Both the position numbers and the translations under genes were made by a program. From a virus, in IMG/VR virus record IMGVR_UViG_3300033149_001248, positions 1-60,850 of that record: DNA of 60,850 nucleotides; one strand, 5' to 3'. Position 1 is the stretch's first letter, and each line of letters starts with the position of its first letter. Below the pieces are notes generated by a model. The model made no database searches, was not told the DNA's origin, and saw nothing but the letters and a program-made list of their open reading frames with translations. Below, one piece after another: positions 24,685-32,136 of this stretch.

Positions 24685-25143
24685 ATGTGCTACCTAGTAC
24701 TAATCGACGGTCAGGTACGTGGCCGCCACACCCGGCTTGCATATGCCAATCGGGCGGCCCGAGCATATGCTGCTAGCCGACCGGGTAGAGTCGTGCTAGT
24801 AGTTAAGCAGACGGGGAAACGGCGCAGGCCTGTAGCGCTGGCCTACAAAGTCCTAGGTTCCCGACCCGTACCTATGGGGTTGGTAGTAACCCGGCTCCTA
24901 CGGCTACTGCGTCGTTGGCGAGCTAACGAAAGCACCCCGCAAAACTTCGGTTGGTTCGATGGGGATTATGAGCGGCAGCTAGAGCAGGCCGCGGCAAGCC
25001 TAATCCGCTCCCACGGGTATGACCCCGATACGTTTTGGGAGCGGGTACGAGCGGTTACAACCGACCACTGGGCGACCAAATACCTCAGTTGGTTGCCCCT
25101 AGGCGACTACCTACCTTCGACCATTAAGCCTTTCGGAGAATAG
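24685..25143 (+). CDS. Small unknown early protein
   Basis: 152 residues after AATAGGGAGCCCACG. A short beta unit (MCYLVLIDGQVRGRH) is followed by basic helices (LVVTRLLRLLRRWRANES) and an acidic, aromatic C-terminal half. Possibly two domains. No known motif. Confidence 0.8.
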   Translation: MCYLVLIDGQVRGRHTRLAYANRAARAYAASRPGRVVLVVKQTGKRRRPVALAYKVLGSRPVPMGLVVTRLLRLLRRWRANESTPQNFGWFDGDYERQLEQAAASLIRSHGYDPDTFWERVRAVTTDHWATKYLSWLPLGDYLPSTIKPFGE

Positions 25144-25145
25144 CC

Positions 25146-25346
25146 ATGAACCTAACCGAGTTTGAACGCTGCCGTAAGACCCTCACCGACGCGATTCGGG
25201 TAGCCGGTCGGGTCGAGCGGCAGACCGGCCTTCCTGCCTACGTATATCGACAGACGACCGGCCCTGAGCCGGTTTTCGTAATCGTATCCCGCCCACCGAT
25301 TCATGGTACGTGGTGGGATAGCGACGGAGTGAAGCACGAATCCTAA
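25146..25346 (+). CDS. Small unknown early protein
   Basis: 66 residues; starts 2 bases after the preceding stop with its ribosome site (CGGAGAA) inside that gene, so it is coupled. Amphipathic helix then a short beta hairpin. Function unknown. Confidence 0.75.
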   Translation: MNLTEFERCRKTLTDAIRVAGRVERQTGLPAYVYRQTTGPEPVFVIVSRPPIHGTWWDSDGVKHES

Positions 25347-25382
25347 CCCCCTACCCCCGTTTTTTCGCAAGGAGAACTGACC

Positions 25383-25586
25383 ATGAAAGCAACTGAACTC
25401 CGAATCAACGAAGTCTATTTGGCGAAGGTTTCTGGCCGAATCGTGCCCGTGCGGTTGGACCGGATTCAACTACGTATCCACCATAGCTCCGGTCGGGCCT
25501 ACAGGGAGTATCATGTAACAAACCTCAGAACGGGCCGCAAGCTAACCTTCCGAAGCCCCCAGCGCTTTCGACGCTCCGCCGTCTAG
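25383..25586 (+). CDS. Small basic unknown protein
   Basis: 67 residues after CAAGGAGAACTGACC. Beta-barrel-like pattern (INEVYLAKVSGRIVPVRLDRI, YREYHVTNLRTGRKLTF), strongly basic at the end. Resembles small nucleic-acid-binding beta proteins, but I cannot assign a family. Confidence 0.75.
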   Translation: MKATELRINEVYLAKVSGRIVPVRLDRIQLRIHHSSGRAYREYHVTNLRTGRKLTFRSPQRFRRSAV

Positions 25587-25600
25587 CAACGAGAACCCCG

Positions 25601-25647
25601 CCCGCGCCGGAATTGCCCTGGGCCGTTGCTGCGCGGGAGCGCGGCCC
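25601..25647 (+). ncRNA. Covarying loop-complement RNA element, copy 3
   Basis: Hairpin GGGCCGTTGCT (25620-25630)/AGCGCGGCCC (25638-25647), one bulged T, 7-base loop GCGCGGG, complementary to CCCGCGC at 25601-25607, 12 bases upstream. It starts 14 bases after a stop codon. Confidence 0.7.
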
Positions 25648-25667
25648 AACCCTAGTGGAGGAAAACA

Positions 25668-26021
25668 ATGGGCGTAAAGATTCCACGTATAATCAGCCAC
25701 AAAAACATGGGTCCATTGCTGAAAGCGTTGTCCGAAGAACCCTGTTATCAACCAGGGTCGCAGACAGCGCCGCAGCCAGAGGATTGGCACCAACGGCCGG
25801 TTTGGTTAGAGGTGCCTGTTGGTGAATTGGTCCGGGATGAACTAACGACTTTAGCGCTGGTGGGGCGCAACCCATACGAAATTGTGCCCTTGACCGGGAA
25901 GGAAGGATTCCGTGCCCAAGGTTTGGAGGGGAAAGTCCGTATTCGGAAGACCCTCTTTGCGGCCTTGATGGCTCTTCGAGACATTGTGCCTCAATATCGG
26001 GGTCGAATCGTGGTAAGCTAG
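25668..26021 (+). CDS. Unknown early protein with foreign-looking composition
   Basis: 117 residues after GTGGAGGAAAACA. No CTAG occurs until the stop region, and codon style differs from flanking genes, as in the cassette at 19.3 kb. Sequence includes WLEVPVGELVRDELTTLALVGRNPY and a basic C-terminal helix (VRIRKTLFAALMALRDIV). It is bracketed by RNA elements 3 and 4, as if inserted as a unit. Function unknown. Confidence 0.75.
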   Translation: MGVKIPRIISHKNMGPLLKALSEEPCYQPGSQTAPQPEDWHQRPVWLEVPVGELVRDELTTLALVGRNPYEIVPLTGKEGFRAQGLEGKVRIRKTLFAALMALRDIVPQYRGRIVVS

Positions 26022-26032
26022 CTCTTGCCCCG

Positions 26033-26087
26033 CCTGCGCCGGGAAAGCCGAACGGGGGTCGGTATCGCGCAGGGGTGCCGACCCGTT
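26033..26087 (+). ncRNA. Covarying loop-complement RNA element, copy 4
   Basis: Hairpin 26051-26066 with 26074-26087 (14 pairs, two G bulges), 7-base loop GCGCAGG at 26067-26073, complementary to CCTGCGC at 26033-26039, 11 bases upstream. It starts 11 bases after a stop codon. Confidence 0.7.
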
Positions 26088-26108
26088 TTACTAGTCTAGG
26101 AGAATCCG

Positions 26109-26357
26109 ATGATTACCGAAGAACAACGACGTCAGTTGCTTGACTTAGTTGGCCAACGTACCCAAACCGAAGACGACGGGCTACGGAACCGGCTAGCCGA
26201 CCTGATCGAACAGGTCATCAAGAGTGGAACGGCCGACCCTTACGAGCAGGGGGTGCTAACGATGCTTCGGTTTGCGAACCTGTCGAGGCGGATTCACCCC
26301 CAGGTTCGGTCCTGCGTAGAATTGGCCCTAACGTTCTACTGGCTGGCCGCAACGTAG
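26109..26357 (+). CDS. Small helical unknown protein
   Basis: 82 residues after GTCTAGGAGAATCCG. Almost entirely helical, acidic N-terminal half (EEQRRQLLDLVGQRTQTEDD). No motif recognised. Confidence 0.75.
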   Translation: MITEEQRRQLLDLVGQRTQTEDDGLRNRLADLIEQVIKSGTADPYEQGVLTMLRFANLSRRIHPQVRSCVELALTFYWLAAT

Positions 26358-26374
26358 TAGTAGGGGGAACCGCT

Positions 26375-26788
26375 ATGAAAACGAAGACCGTCTATAAAGT
26401 GCTTAGACGGAGCGGGGGCCGGTTGCTTTCGTCCAACATAGCCGTTCCCGGATGGGAAACCGAATACCAACCCGGCCAACCGACCTATCCTCCACCCCTC
26501 AGCTATCTTTATGCCTTTGATAGTCTAGCCGGTGCTAGGCAATTCGCTAGGGCGATGAACGCCCGGGTAATTAAAAGTCTTCCCGGGGTGGAATATGAGG
26601 TTTGGCAGGCTGAGGCCGAAGTCGTTGACCAAAAACCCCGCCGGATTCACTGGCCGGATACCCCGCCAATCCTAAGGGCATTCTGGGCTAACCAAGACTT
26701 CCCCCTACGGGCTGAAAACTATCCCAGCGCCCCGCCGGGAACGGTCTGGTGTCGATTCGTAACTATTCAATTCAAGCTAAAGGAGTAA
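26375..26788 (+). CDS. Small unknown early protein
   Basis: 137 residues after GTAGGGGGAACCGCT. Begins with a beta strand-turn (KTVYKVLRRSGGRLLSSNIA), then FDSLAGARQFARAMNARVIKSL, a strand-helix pattern of the kind seen in small alpha/beta proteins. No assigned family. Confidence 0.75.
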   Translation: MKTKTVYKVLRRSGGRLLSSNIAVPGWETEYQPGQPTYPPPLSYLYAFDSLAGARQFARAMNARVIKSLPGVEYEVWQAEAEVVDQKPRRIHWPDTPPILRAFWANQDFPLRAENYPSAPPGTVWCRFVTIQFKLKE

Positions 26789-26791
26789 GTC

Positions 26792-27082
26792 ATGACGCTA
26801 GTTTACAGAGTCGTTCGGCTCGATACCTATGTCCTTAACCAGAAACAGAGGAAAGCCGTTGAGGCGGTCCTGGCTAAGATTCGGGAACTGGGCGCCCAGG
26901 GTATCGACCTGGCCGATGCCCGTTACCGAGTGGTCCGTGCGTTGCGGAATAACAGACCGTTGTATCTGGAAACGGGTTACGCTGGTGGTCCCGGCCGTTT
27001 GTTCGAACCAGTCGATCATAATGACCGGATCGAGGCGGAAACGCTCTGCCAAACTTCGACCCGATGGTTCCGGCTCGTATAA
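26792..27082 (+). CDS. Small unknown early protein
   Basis: 96 residues, 3 bases after the preceding stop; ribosome site AAAGGAG is inside that gene. Contains a long helix (LNQKQRKAVEAVLAKIRELGAQG). Function unknown. Confidence 0.75.
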   Translation: MTLVYRVVRLDTYVLNQKQRKAVEAVLAKIRELGAQGIDLADARYRVVRALRNNRPLYLETGYAGGPGRLFEPVDHNDRIEAETLCQTSTRWFRLV

Positions 27083-27127
27083 AATCTAGTTTCGCTTCCA
27101 ACCCACTAGCCTAGGGAGAACGTATCC

Positions 27128-28696
27128 ATGACCGAAGCTAAGACCAAAACTCGAACCAAACGCAAACCCCGTTCGGCTCGGAAGAAACCCGCCCCGCATT
27201 TGATTATCGAGGCCAGAGCGGGTACGGGCAAGACTACGACCCTCATTGAAGGGTTACGGGTTATCACGGGGAAGAAACCCCGGATCAAACCCTCAGAACA
27301 GCAAAGCCGTATTTGGGACGCCATGCGACAGGGGCCGAAACCTAAAACCGTTTGCTTCGTGGCGTTCAACAAGTCGATTGCTACGGAGCTTCAACGACGG
27401 GTTCCGGCCGGTTGTTCGGCCTCGACACTCCATAGCCTAGGGCTTCAGATTATCCGCCAGTCGTATCCCCGGATACGAGTCAACGGAAGTCGAACGGTGA
27501 ACTTACTAGCGGAGCACCTAGGCTATACCCCCAGGGAACTTCGCCGTGACCCGTTCTGGGGGTCGATGGTTTCGCCAATCAGCCAACTAGTACGCCTTGC
27601 TAAGCTCAACCTAATCGACCCCGATCCGACGGCCCTATACGAGCTAGCTTTGCGCTACGGCATAGAGGCCGATGAACGGGTCTGCTCAACGGCAGCCCGT
27701 ATCCTAGAACGTGCCCGTTCGCTGGACGATAATGAGGTTGACTTCGATGACATGGTTTGGCTAGGCGGGGAACTGCCAACGTCAACCATGTTCGACTTGC
27801 TCCTGGTTGACGAAGCCCAAGACCTCAACCCGGCTCAACAACGGCTCGTTCAACGGGTAGGCCGTCGGCTCATCCTCTGCGGTGATCCGTGCCAGGCTAT
27901 CTACGGTTTTGCCGGAGCGGATACCGAAAGCATGACCCGGATGGAGTCGGCCCTATCGCAAACCGAAGTCGGGGTTGAGCACTTGCACCTCACCGTTACC
28001 CGTCGCTGCGGACGGGCGATTGTTGAAGAGGCGAAACCCTACGTTCCCCAGTTTGAAGCGCACCCGGATAATCCCGAGGGTCGAGTTAGCTTTACCCAGC
28101 TAACCGGCCCCCAGGGTTCAACGGTGCTAGACCTAGCGGAACCTGGCGACATGGTTCTGAGTCGGGTCAACGCCCCGCTCGTATCGCTCTGCTTCCGGTT
28201 CATCAAAGCCGGTCGGAAAGCGTCGATCCAGGGGCGCGACATAGGCCAAAACCTAACTAGTACAATCAACCGGCTCTGCAAGCCGGATGATACGGTGGTC
28301 CGGCTCCTAGACCGGCTAGCCGAATGGCTAGACCGGGAAGTGTCCAAAGAACGGGCCAAGGCCGGGGGCCGTTACAATCCTGAAGGGCGCATCGCAGCCC
28401 TCCAAGACCGGCACGATTGTATCGTGGCGTTTACTGACGAAGCAAAGACGGTGCGCGAAGTGCTTGCTAAAATCGAGCAAGTGTTTACCGATGACGAAGA
28501 CCGGCCTGATATCCGGTTATCGTCTATCCATAAGGCTAAGGGCCTGGAGGCTGACCGGGTCTTTGTTCTCCGGAACCGTCACGCCCCGCTGCCTCACCCC
28601 ATGGCTAAACTGGCATGGGAAAAAGAGCAGGAACGTAACCTAACCTACGTAGCTATTACCCGAGCTATTCAAACCCTCGTTTGGGTAGGCGACTAA
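27128..28696 (+). CDS. UvrD/Rep-like superfamily 1 helicase
   Basis: 522 residues. Basic tail, then motif I ARAGTGKTTTL (30-40), motif II LLLVDEAQDLNPAQ, motif III GDPCQAIYGFAGAD, motif V region IRLSSIHKAKGLEADRVFV and motif VI NLTYVAITRA. Compact relative to host UvrD (about 720 residues) because the 1B/2B domains are shortened. 3'-5' helicase for replication or repair; the only recognisable enzyme of the rightward operon. Ribosome site CTAGCCTAGGGAGAACG. Confidence 0.92.
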   Translation: MTEAKTKTRTKRKPRSARKKPAPHLIIEARAGTGKTTTLIEGLRVITGKKPRIKPSEQQSRIWDAMRQGPKPKTVCFVAFNKSIATELQRRVPAGCSASTLHSLGLQIIRQSYPRIRVNGSRTVNLLAEHLGYTPRELRRDPFWGSMVSPISQLVRLAKLNLIDPDPTALYELALRYGIEADERVCSTAARILERARSLDDNEVDFDDMVWLGGELPTSTMFDLLLVDEAQDLNPAQQRLVQRVGRRLILCGDPCQAIYGFAGADTESMTRMESALSQTEVGVEHLHLTVTRRCGRAIVEEAKPYVPQFEAHPDNPEGRVSFTQLTGPQGSTVLDLAEPGDMVLSRVNAPLVSLCFRFIKAGRKASIQGRDIGQNLTSTINRLCKPDDTVVRLLDRLAEWLDREVSKERAKAGGRYNPEGRIAALQDRHDCIVAFTDEAKTVREVLAKIEQVFTDDEDRPDIRLSSIHKAKGLEADRVFVLRNRHAPLPHPMAKLAWEKEQERNLTYVAITRAIQTLVWVGD

Positions 28697-28711
28697 CCTA
28701 GGAGACTAACC

Positions 28712-28921
28712 ATGGTCAGACCAAAGACCCCGAAGACCCGCTGCGCTAACTGCGGTAAGACGATGACCGACCCGATGCAAGAGCGCTACACCTGCCCCTA
28801 CTGCGGTTGTAGCCCCGTTCCGAGTCGGGTTTACCCGGCGGATAGCGGCTTTCATCCCAAGACCCTAACCCCCCGGCTCCGCCAACTAATCGAGCAACGG
28901 CGCAGGGCCGCTCAGAGCTAG
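28712..28921 (+). CDS. Small zinc-ribbon protein
   Basis: 69 residues with Cys11, 14, 28 and 31 (CANCG...CPYCG), a classic zinc ribbon, and a basic C-terminus. Follows the helicase by 15 bases with ribosome site CCTAGGAGAC. Could be a transcription or replication accessory factor. Last gene before the terminator. Confidence 0.8.
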   Translation: MVRPKTPKTRCANCGKTMTDPMQERYTCPYCGCSPVPSRVYPADSGFHPKTLTPRLRQLIEQRRRAAQS

Positions 28922-28984
28922 GCTAGAGCCTCGGTTGTTCGTTATCGCCCGCTCCGCCATACCATATAGCCGTTTTCCCTAGGC

Positions 28985-29029
28985 ACCGCCCCCGTAGTTA
29001 GCTCGTAGCGCTGCGGGGGCGGTTTTTCT
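28985..29029 (+). terminator. Terminator of the rightward early operon
   Basis: ACCGCCCCCGTAG (28985-28997) pairs with CTGCGGGGGCGGT (29011-29023) with one wobble, followed by TTTTTCT. Strong rho-independent form. Confidence 0.9.
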
Positions 29030-29034
29030 ATGCG

Positions 29035-29347
29035 CTCGGGGTCGGGGAACGGCGGGAGAACGGGAATCTAGCCTAGGTTCCTGCCCCCGACGGCCCGAGA
29101 ACCGACCGTTCCGGCTCTGCTCCGGCCCATAGCCCAAATCTCCCGGCCCCCAACGGTTCCGAAGCCGGGCAGGGGGAGAATTTGGGCTATGGCCGCTGTA
29201 GGGCCTAGAATCGGGTTTCCGTACCTTCGGGGGGTAGCTTAGAACGGTTATGCTTCCGCGGATTCGGCCGGGGAATCCTAGGGGGGCCGTTTCTAGGTCC
29301 GGAGCAAACCGCCGTTTCTAGGGCCGGAGCGGGCCATAGCCCCAATC
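29035..29347. repeat. Cluster of inverted and direct repeats in the convergent gap
   Basis: No gene seen from 28922 to 29522. CTCGGG-GTCGGGG (29035-29047) pairs with CCCCGAC-GG-CCCGAG (29085-29099). Its loop holds a 19-base near-palindrome centred on CTAGCCTAG (29063-29081). A 20-bp imperfect stem follows, 29124-29144 with 29174-29194 (two bulges). The core GGCCATAGCCC recurs near 29326-29347. Candidates: transcription barrier, replication or packaging signal. Confidence 0.6.
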
Positions 29348-29422
29348 CTAGGCCGTCCACGGGGTTTCGGCCGTCGGCCGTAGGGGTTCGATCCTGGGGG
29401 TTATAGAGGGGCCAAACAGAAC

Positions 29423-29508
29423 AAAGAGAAACCGCCCCCGCCGTAGGGGCCGTCGAGCGGAGTGGAGCGCTGCGGGGGAGAAACCCGACGGCAGGGGGCG
29501 GGGGCGGT
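29423..29508 (-). terminator. Terminator of the leftward structural operon
   Basis: ACCGCCCCCGCC (29431-29442) pairs perfectly with GGCGGGGGCGGT (29497-29508). Leftward it is followed by TTCTCTTT (29430-29423). It stops the late operon 14 bases after its last gene. Confidence 0.85.
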
Positions 29509-29522
29509 TCAGGGGTCTGAGG

Positions 29523-30368
29523 CTAGGTGCCGGGGGTCCATAGGGGAATAGGGTTGCGGATTATTACATGCGGTACGTTCTCCGTTCCGGTCGTAGAGTC
29601 GGGGTTGGGTTCGGGGGCTTCGGCCGATTCGGCCAGGTTCCCCAGGGCGTCCCAGTCTTCGCCCGGCCATGAGAGGCTAGGTTCATGACGTCGGTTACCC
29701 GTAACCGAAGGTAGGTCGGAACGGTGCTGGGCTAGGCTAGGCCAGTGGACGTATTCGTACAGACCGGCCTGGCGGATAGCCGTAACGATAGCTCCGTCAA
29801 CGCTCCGCCAACCCCGGGTCGAGTCGCGCAAACGATCACGCATATGGGGGGCGATCAAAACCCGACTTAGTACGTCGGCCGGAAACACCAGCGCTACGGC
29901 GCCTAATCCCCGTTGAAGGCTAGGTCGATGAAAGCCGGGTCGAGGCGGTCCGTCTTTCGATTCTTGCCTGAGCAACTGCTCATAGGTTCGATACGTGTAT
30001 AGGTTCCAGTAGCCGTCCTTTGGTCCTGGCCTGCGCTCTAGGTAGGGCCGAACGTTTCGGCAGAGGCGCAGGTCATCCTGGAAGATAGCTAGGTGGGTTG
30101 AGCCGGGGGTGCGTATCCATAGCTCCCATGCCGCTAGTACCCAAGCACCCGCTGTTCGTGCCGGGGGTCGGTGGACGGTTACGGCTTGAGGGGCGGGGTC
30201 TAGGGAGTCGATAGCTCGTTGCGCTTCCTCGGTCAACGGCCCGTCAACTGATAACAGATGGACGGTGCGAAACCCGCTCCGTACTATTGATTGATAGCTT
30301 CGCAGGGTTTCTCCGTTAGCTAGTCGTTCGGGAACGGTCGTCATTGCTACAGCCCAACGATAGGCCAT
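29523..30368 (-). CDS. Glycosyltransferase, GT-A-like
   Basis: 281 residues. Start pattern WAVAMTTVPERLANGETLRSY, then STHLAIFQDDLRLCRN with a metal-binding QDD, and YWNLYTYRTYEQL. This resembles phage glycosyltransferases of the GT2/GT25 kind. The C-terminal 50 residues are Pro/Glu-rich and probably disordered. Last gene of the late operon, next to another glycosyltransferase pair and a radical SAM gene; likely decorates virion or DNA with sugars. Confidence 0.7.
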   Translation of the reverse strand: MAYRWAVAMTTVPERLANGETLRSYQSIVRSGFRTVHLLSVDGPLTEEAQRAIDSLDPAPQAVTVHRPPARTAGAWVLAAWELWIRTPGSTHLAIFQDDLRLCRNVRPYLERRPGPKDGYWNLYTYRTYEQLLRQESKDGPPRPGFHRPSLQRGLGAVALVFPADVLSRVLIAPHMRDRLRDSTRGWRSVDGAIVTAIRQAGLYEYVHWPSLAQHRSDLPSVTGNRRHEPSLSWPGEDWDALGNLAESAEAPEPNPDSTTGTENVPHVIIRNPIPLWTPGT

Positions 30369-30370
30369 GG

Positions 30371-31333
30371 TTAGGTCTCCTGTCGGTTAGCGGGTTCGGA
30401 TAGCTTTGCGTTTTGAAGATAGCACGTTACCCGTCCGACGCTTCCCCCTAACTGGTCGAGGCGGGTAACGTGTTGAATGCCAGCAGGTCGCCGAAGTCCT
30501 CGACGCATGGCGGTCGAGTAGTGGGTTCTAGTAACCTGTGCGGGGGCATCGGTTTGTCGATCTAACGATCCCCAACCCCGTAAAGGTACGCCACAACGGG
30601 GGCAGTAGAAACGGGCTTGTTCTCCGAAGACTTCCCAGCCCTGCTTCCACCAACCCGGCTCGACCGTCACTCCTAGGTCGGGCCAATCGGGTTCCCCGTA
30701 ATGGAAGGTAGCTAGCGCCCCGGCTATCTCGCAAAAGTAGCCCCTTAACCGGCCGTTGACAACAGCGACCATCGCTGACCAGTGGCGGTTAATATCGCAA
30801 CGGGTAATCTTCGCCCACTGTTGTTCGGGCGGTAGTAGGTCTTGAACGGCCGTAAGGATCGGCGGGTGTCGGCTAGGCTGGTCGAGGCCGAACGGTTTTG
30901 CTTCGGGCCAACCCCTCCGTATCTCGTTAAATGCTTCCCTTGAACCGTGAACGTTAAGGTTGCTGTAGGCCGGGTTAAACGTCTTCGCGCAAACGGGGCC
31001 GTATTGGTAGATACGGTTGGACCAGAGGCCGCACTGTTCGGCCGGGAAGTACCGTTGAAGAATCTCGCAGAGTAGGGCGAACTGCGAATGGAGGCAGGGG
31101 TTTCCGCCGAAGACGCCTACCACGCCCCAATAGCCCCGCAGACTAGCTACCGCTCGTTCAAACTGCTCGGGCGTCATAGTCGTATCCCAGCCAATCTTTC
31201 GCCAATCGCATAGCTGGGTACAGTTAGGGCAAGAGCCGTCGCAATGGGACGTTACCCGAATCTGAATAACGCCTTCGCGCGGTTTGCCCGGTCGGCGGTC
31301 TCTGGGGAGAATCATTACTTCATATGGTTCCAT
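30371..31333 (-). CDS. Radical SAM protein in the glycosyltransferase cassette
   Basis: 320 residues. CxxxCxxC at Cys31, 35 and 38 (SHCDGSCPNCTQLC), then GVFGGNPCLH and a C-terminal FYCPRCGVPL that may hold an auxiliary cluster (SPASM-like). It is distinct from the radical SAM enzyme of the modification cluster. Two bases separate it from the neighbouring glycosyltransferase. Substrate unknown. Confidence 0.8.
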   Translation of the reverse strand: MEPYEVMILPRDRRPGKPREGVIQIRVTSHCDGSCPNCTQLCDWRKIGWDTTMTPEQFERAVASLRGYWGVVGVFGGNPCLHSQFALLCEILQRYFPAEQCGLWSNRIYQYGPVCAKTFNPAYSNLNVHGSREAFNEIRRGWPEAKPFGLDQPSRHPPILTAVQDLLPPEQQWAKITRCDINRHWSAMVAVVNGRLRGYFCEIAGALATFHYGEPDWPDLGVTVEPGWWKQGWEVFGEQARFYCPRCGVPLRGWGSLDRQTDAPAQVTRTHYSTAMRRGLRRPAGIQHVTRLDQLGGSVGRVTCYLQNAKLSEPANRQET

Positions 31334-31336
31334 GGC

Positions 31337-32119
31337 TCAATCCCTACTGCTAGGGTTGGAAAGTCGTTCGTGTTGGTATCGGTCGGCCCCCTGCTTACCT
31401 CGACGTTGGCGAAGATAGTCAGCTAGCCGTCGCTGTCGCTGGAGGCTTTTGGAGGGAAGCCGGTTTTGGCTATCGGGTAGGGTTCGACCGCACCAGTTGA
31501 TTCCGCACGGGCCTAGGTGAAGCACGGGCCACTCTAGTCGTATTCGATGCTTTCTAGGCCAAAGGGCTTGGAACCAACTATCCGCTCCCCCGGCGTGTCG
31601 CCAATCGGTCTGATGCCAAGGGGGTTCGGGTAAGTGGGGGTCTTCGGCATGGAATATCTGCGTATAGCCTGGCCACTCGGCTAGGTTTCGATGCATAGGT
31701 AGTTTGTCCCATTGATCCTCTGGCGGGATAGGGTCGAAAGCGCGATCCAGGATGTATCGTTTCGGGCCGTAGAGGTAGCCTACTTGCAAGTCCAGCAAGG
31801 GGGCTTTCCTCGGCCAGAGAATATCTACGTCCATCAGACACATCCAGCCCCACCGCCCGAACCAGTCTAACGCCTCTTCCAAAGCTAGCCACTTGTTAAA
31901 GTCGGCTCCGTCTTTGTAAAACGATTCGGTTTCATAGATACAAACCCGGAGACCGTTTCGCCGCGATATGTCAATAGCAACGTCTTTGGTTTTCCGGTCG
32001 TAGGGAGTAGTAACGATAAGTAGCTTTTGGAAGTGATGTATGTTCCAAGGCAACGTTCGCGCTAGGATGTCCGCGAAGTCAACGCAAACTATAGCTGCTC
32101 GTAGCTGGGGTTTAGGCAT
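31337..32119 (-). CDS. Glycosyltransferase-like protein with DxD motif
   Basis: 260 residues. IVCVDFADILARTLPWNIHHF opens a Rossmann-like GT-A fold; WMCLMDVDILWPRK holds the DxD for nucleotide-sugar metal binding; WPVLHLGPCGINW is near the end. Strong AGGAGA ribosome site. Basic C-terminal tail. Works probably with the flanking enzymes on one glycan. Confidence 0.7.
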   Translation of the reverse strand: MPKPQLRAAIVCVDFADILARTLPWNIHHFQKLLIVTTPYDRKTKDVAIDISRRNGLRVCIYETESFYKDGADFNKWLALEEALDWFGRWGWMCLMDVDILWPRKAPLLDLQVGYLYGPKRYILDRAFDPIPPEDQWDKLPMHRNLAEWPGYTQIFHAEDPHLPEPPWHQTDWRHAGGADSWFQALWPRKHRIRLEWPVLHLGPCGINWCGRTLPDSQNRLPSKSLQRQRRLADYLRQRRGKQGADRYQHERLSNPSSRD

Positions 32120-32136
32120 GATCGGTCTCCTATCCG

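Noticed and set aside
29035-29347. CRISPR array
   Set aside because: Repeats are two or three imperfect copies with uneven spacing; no spacer-repeat regularity and no cas genes.
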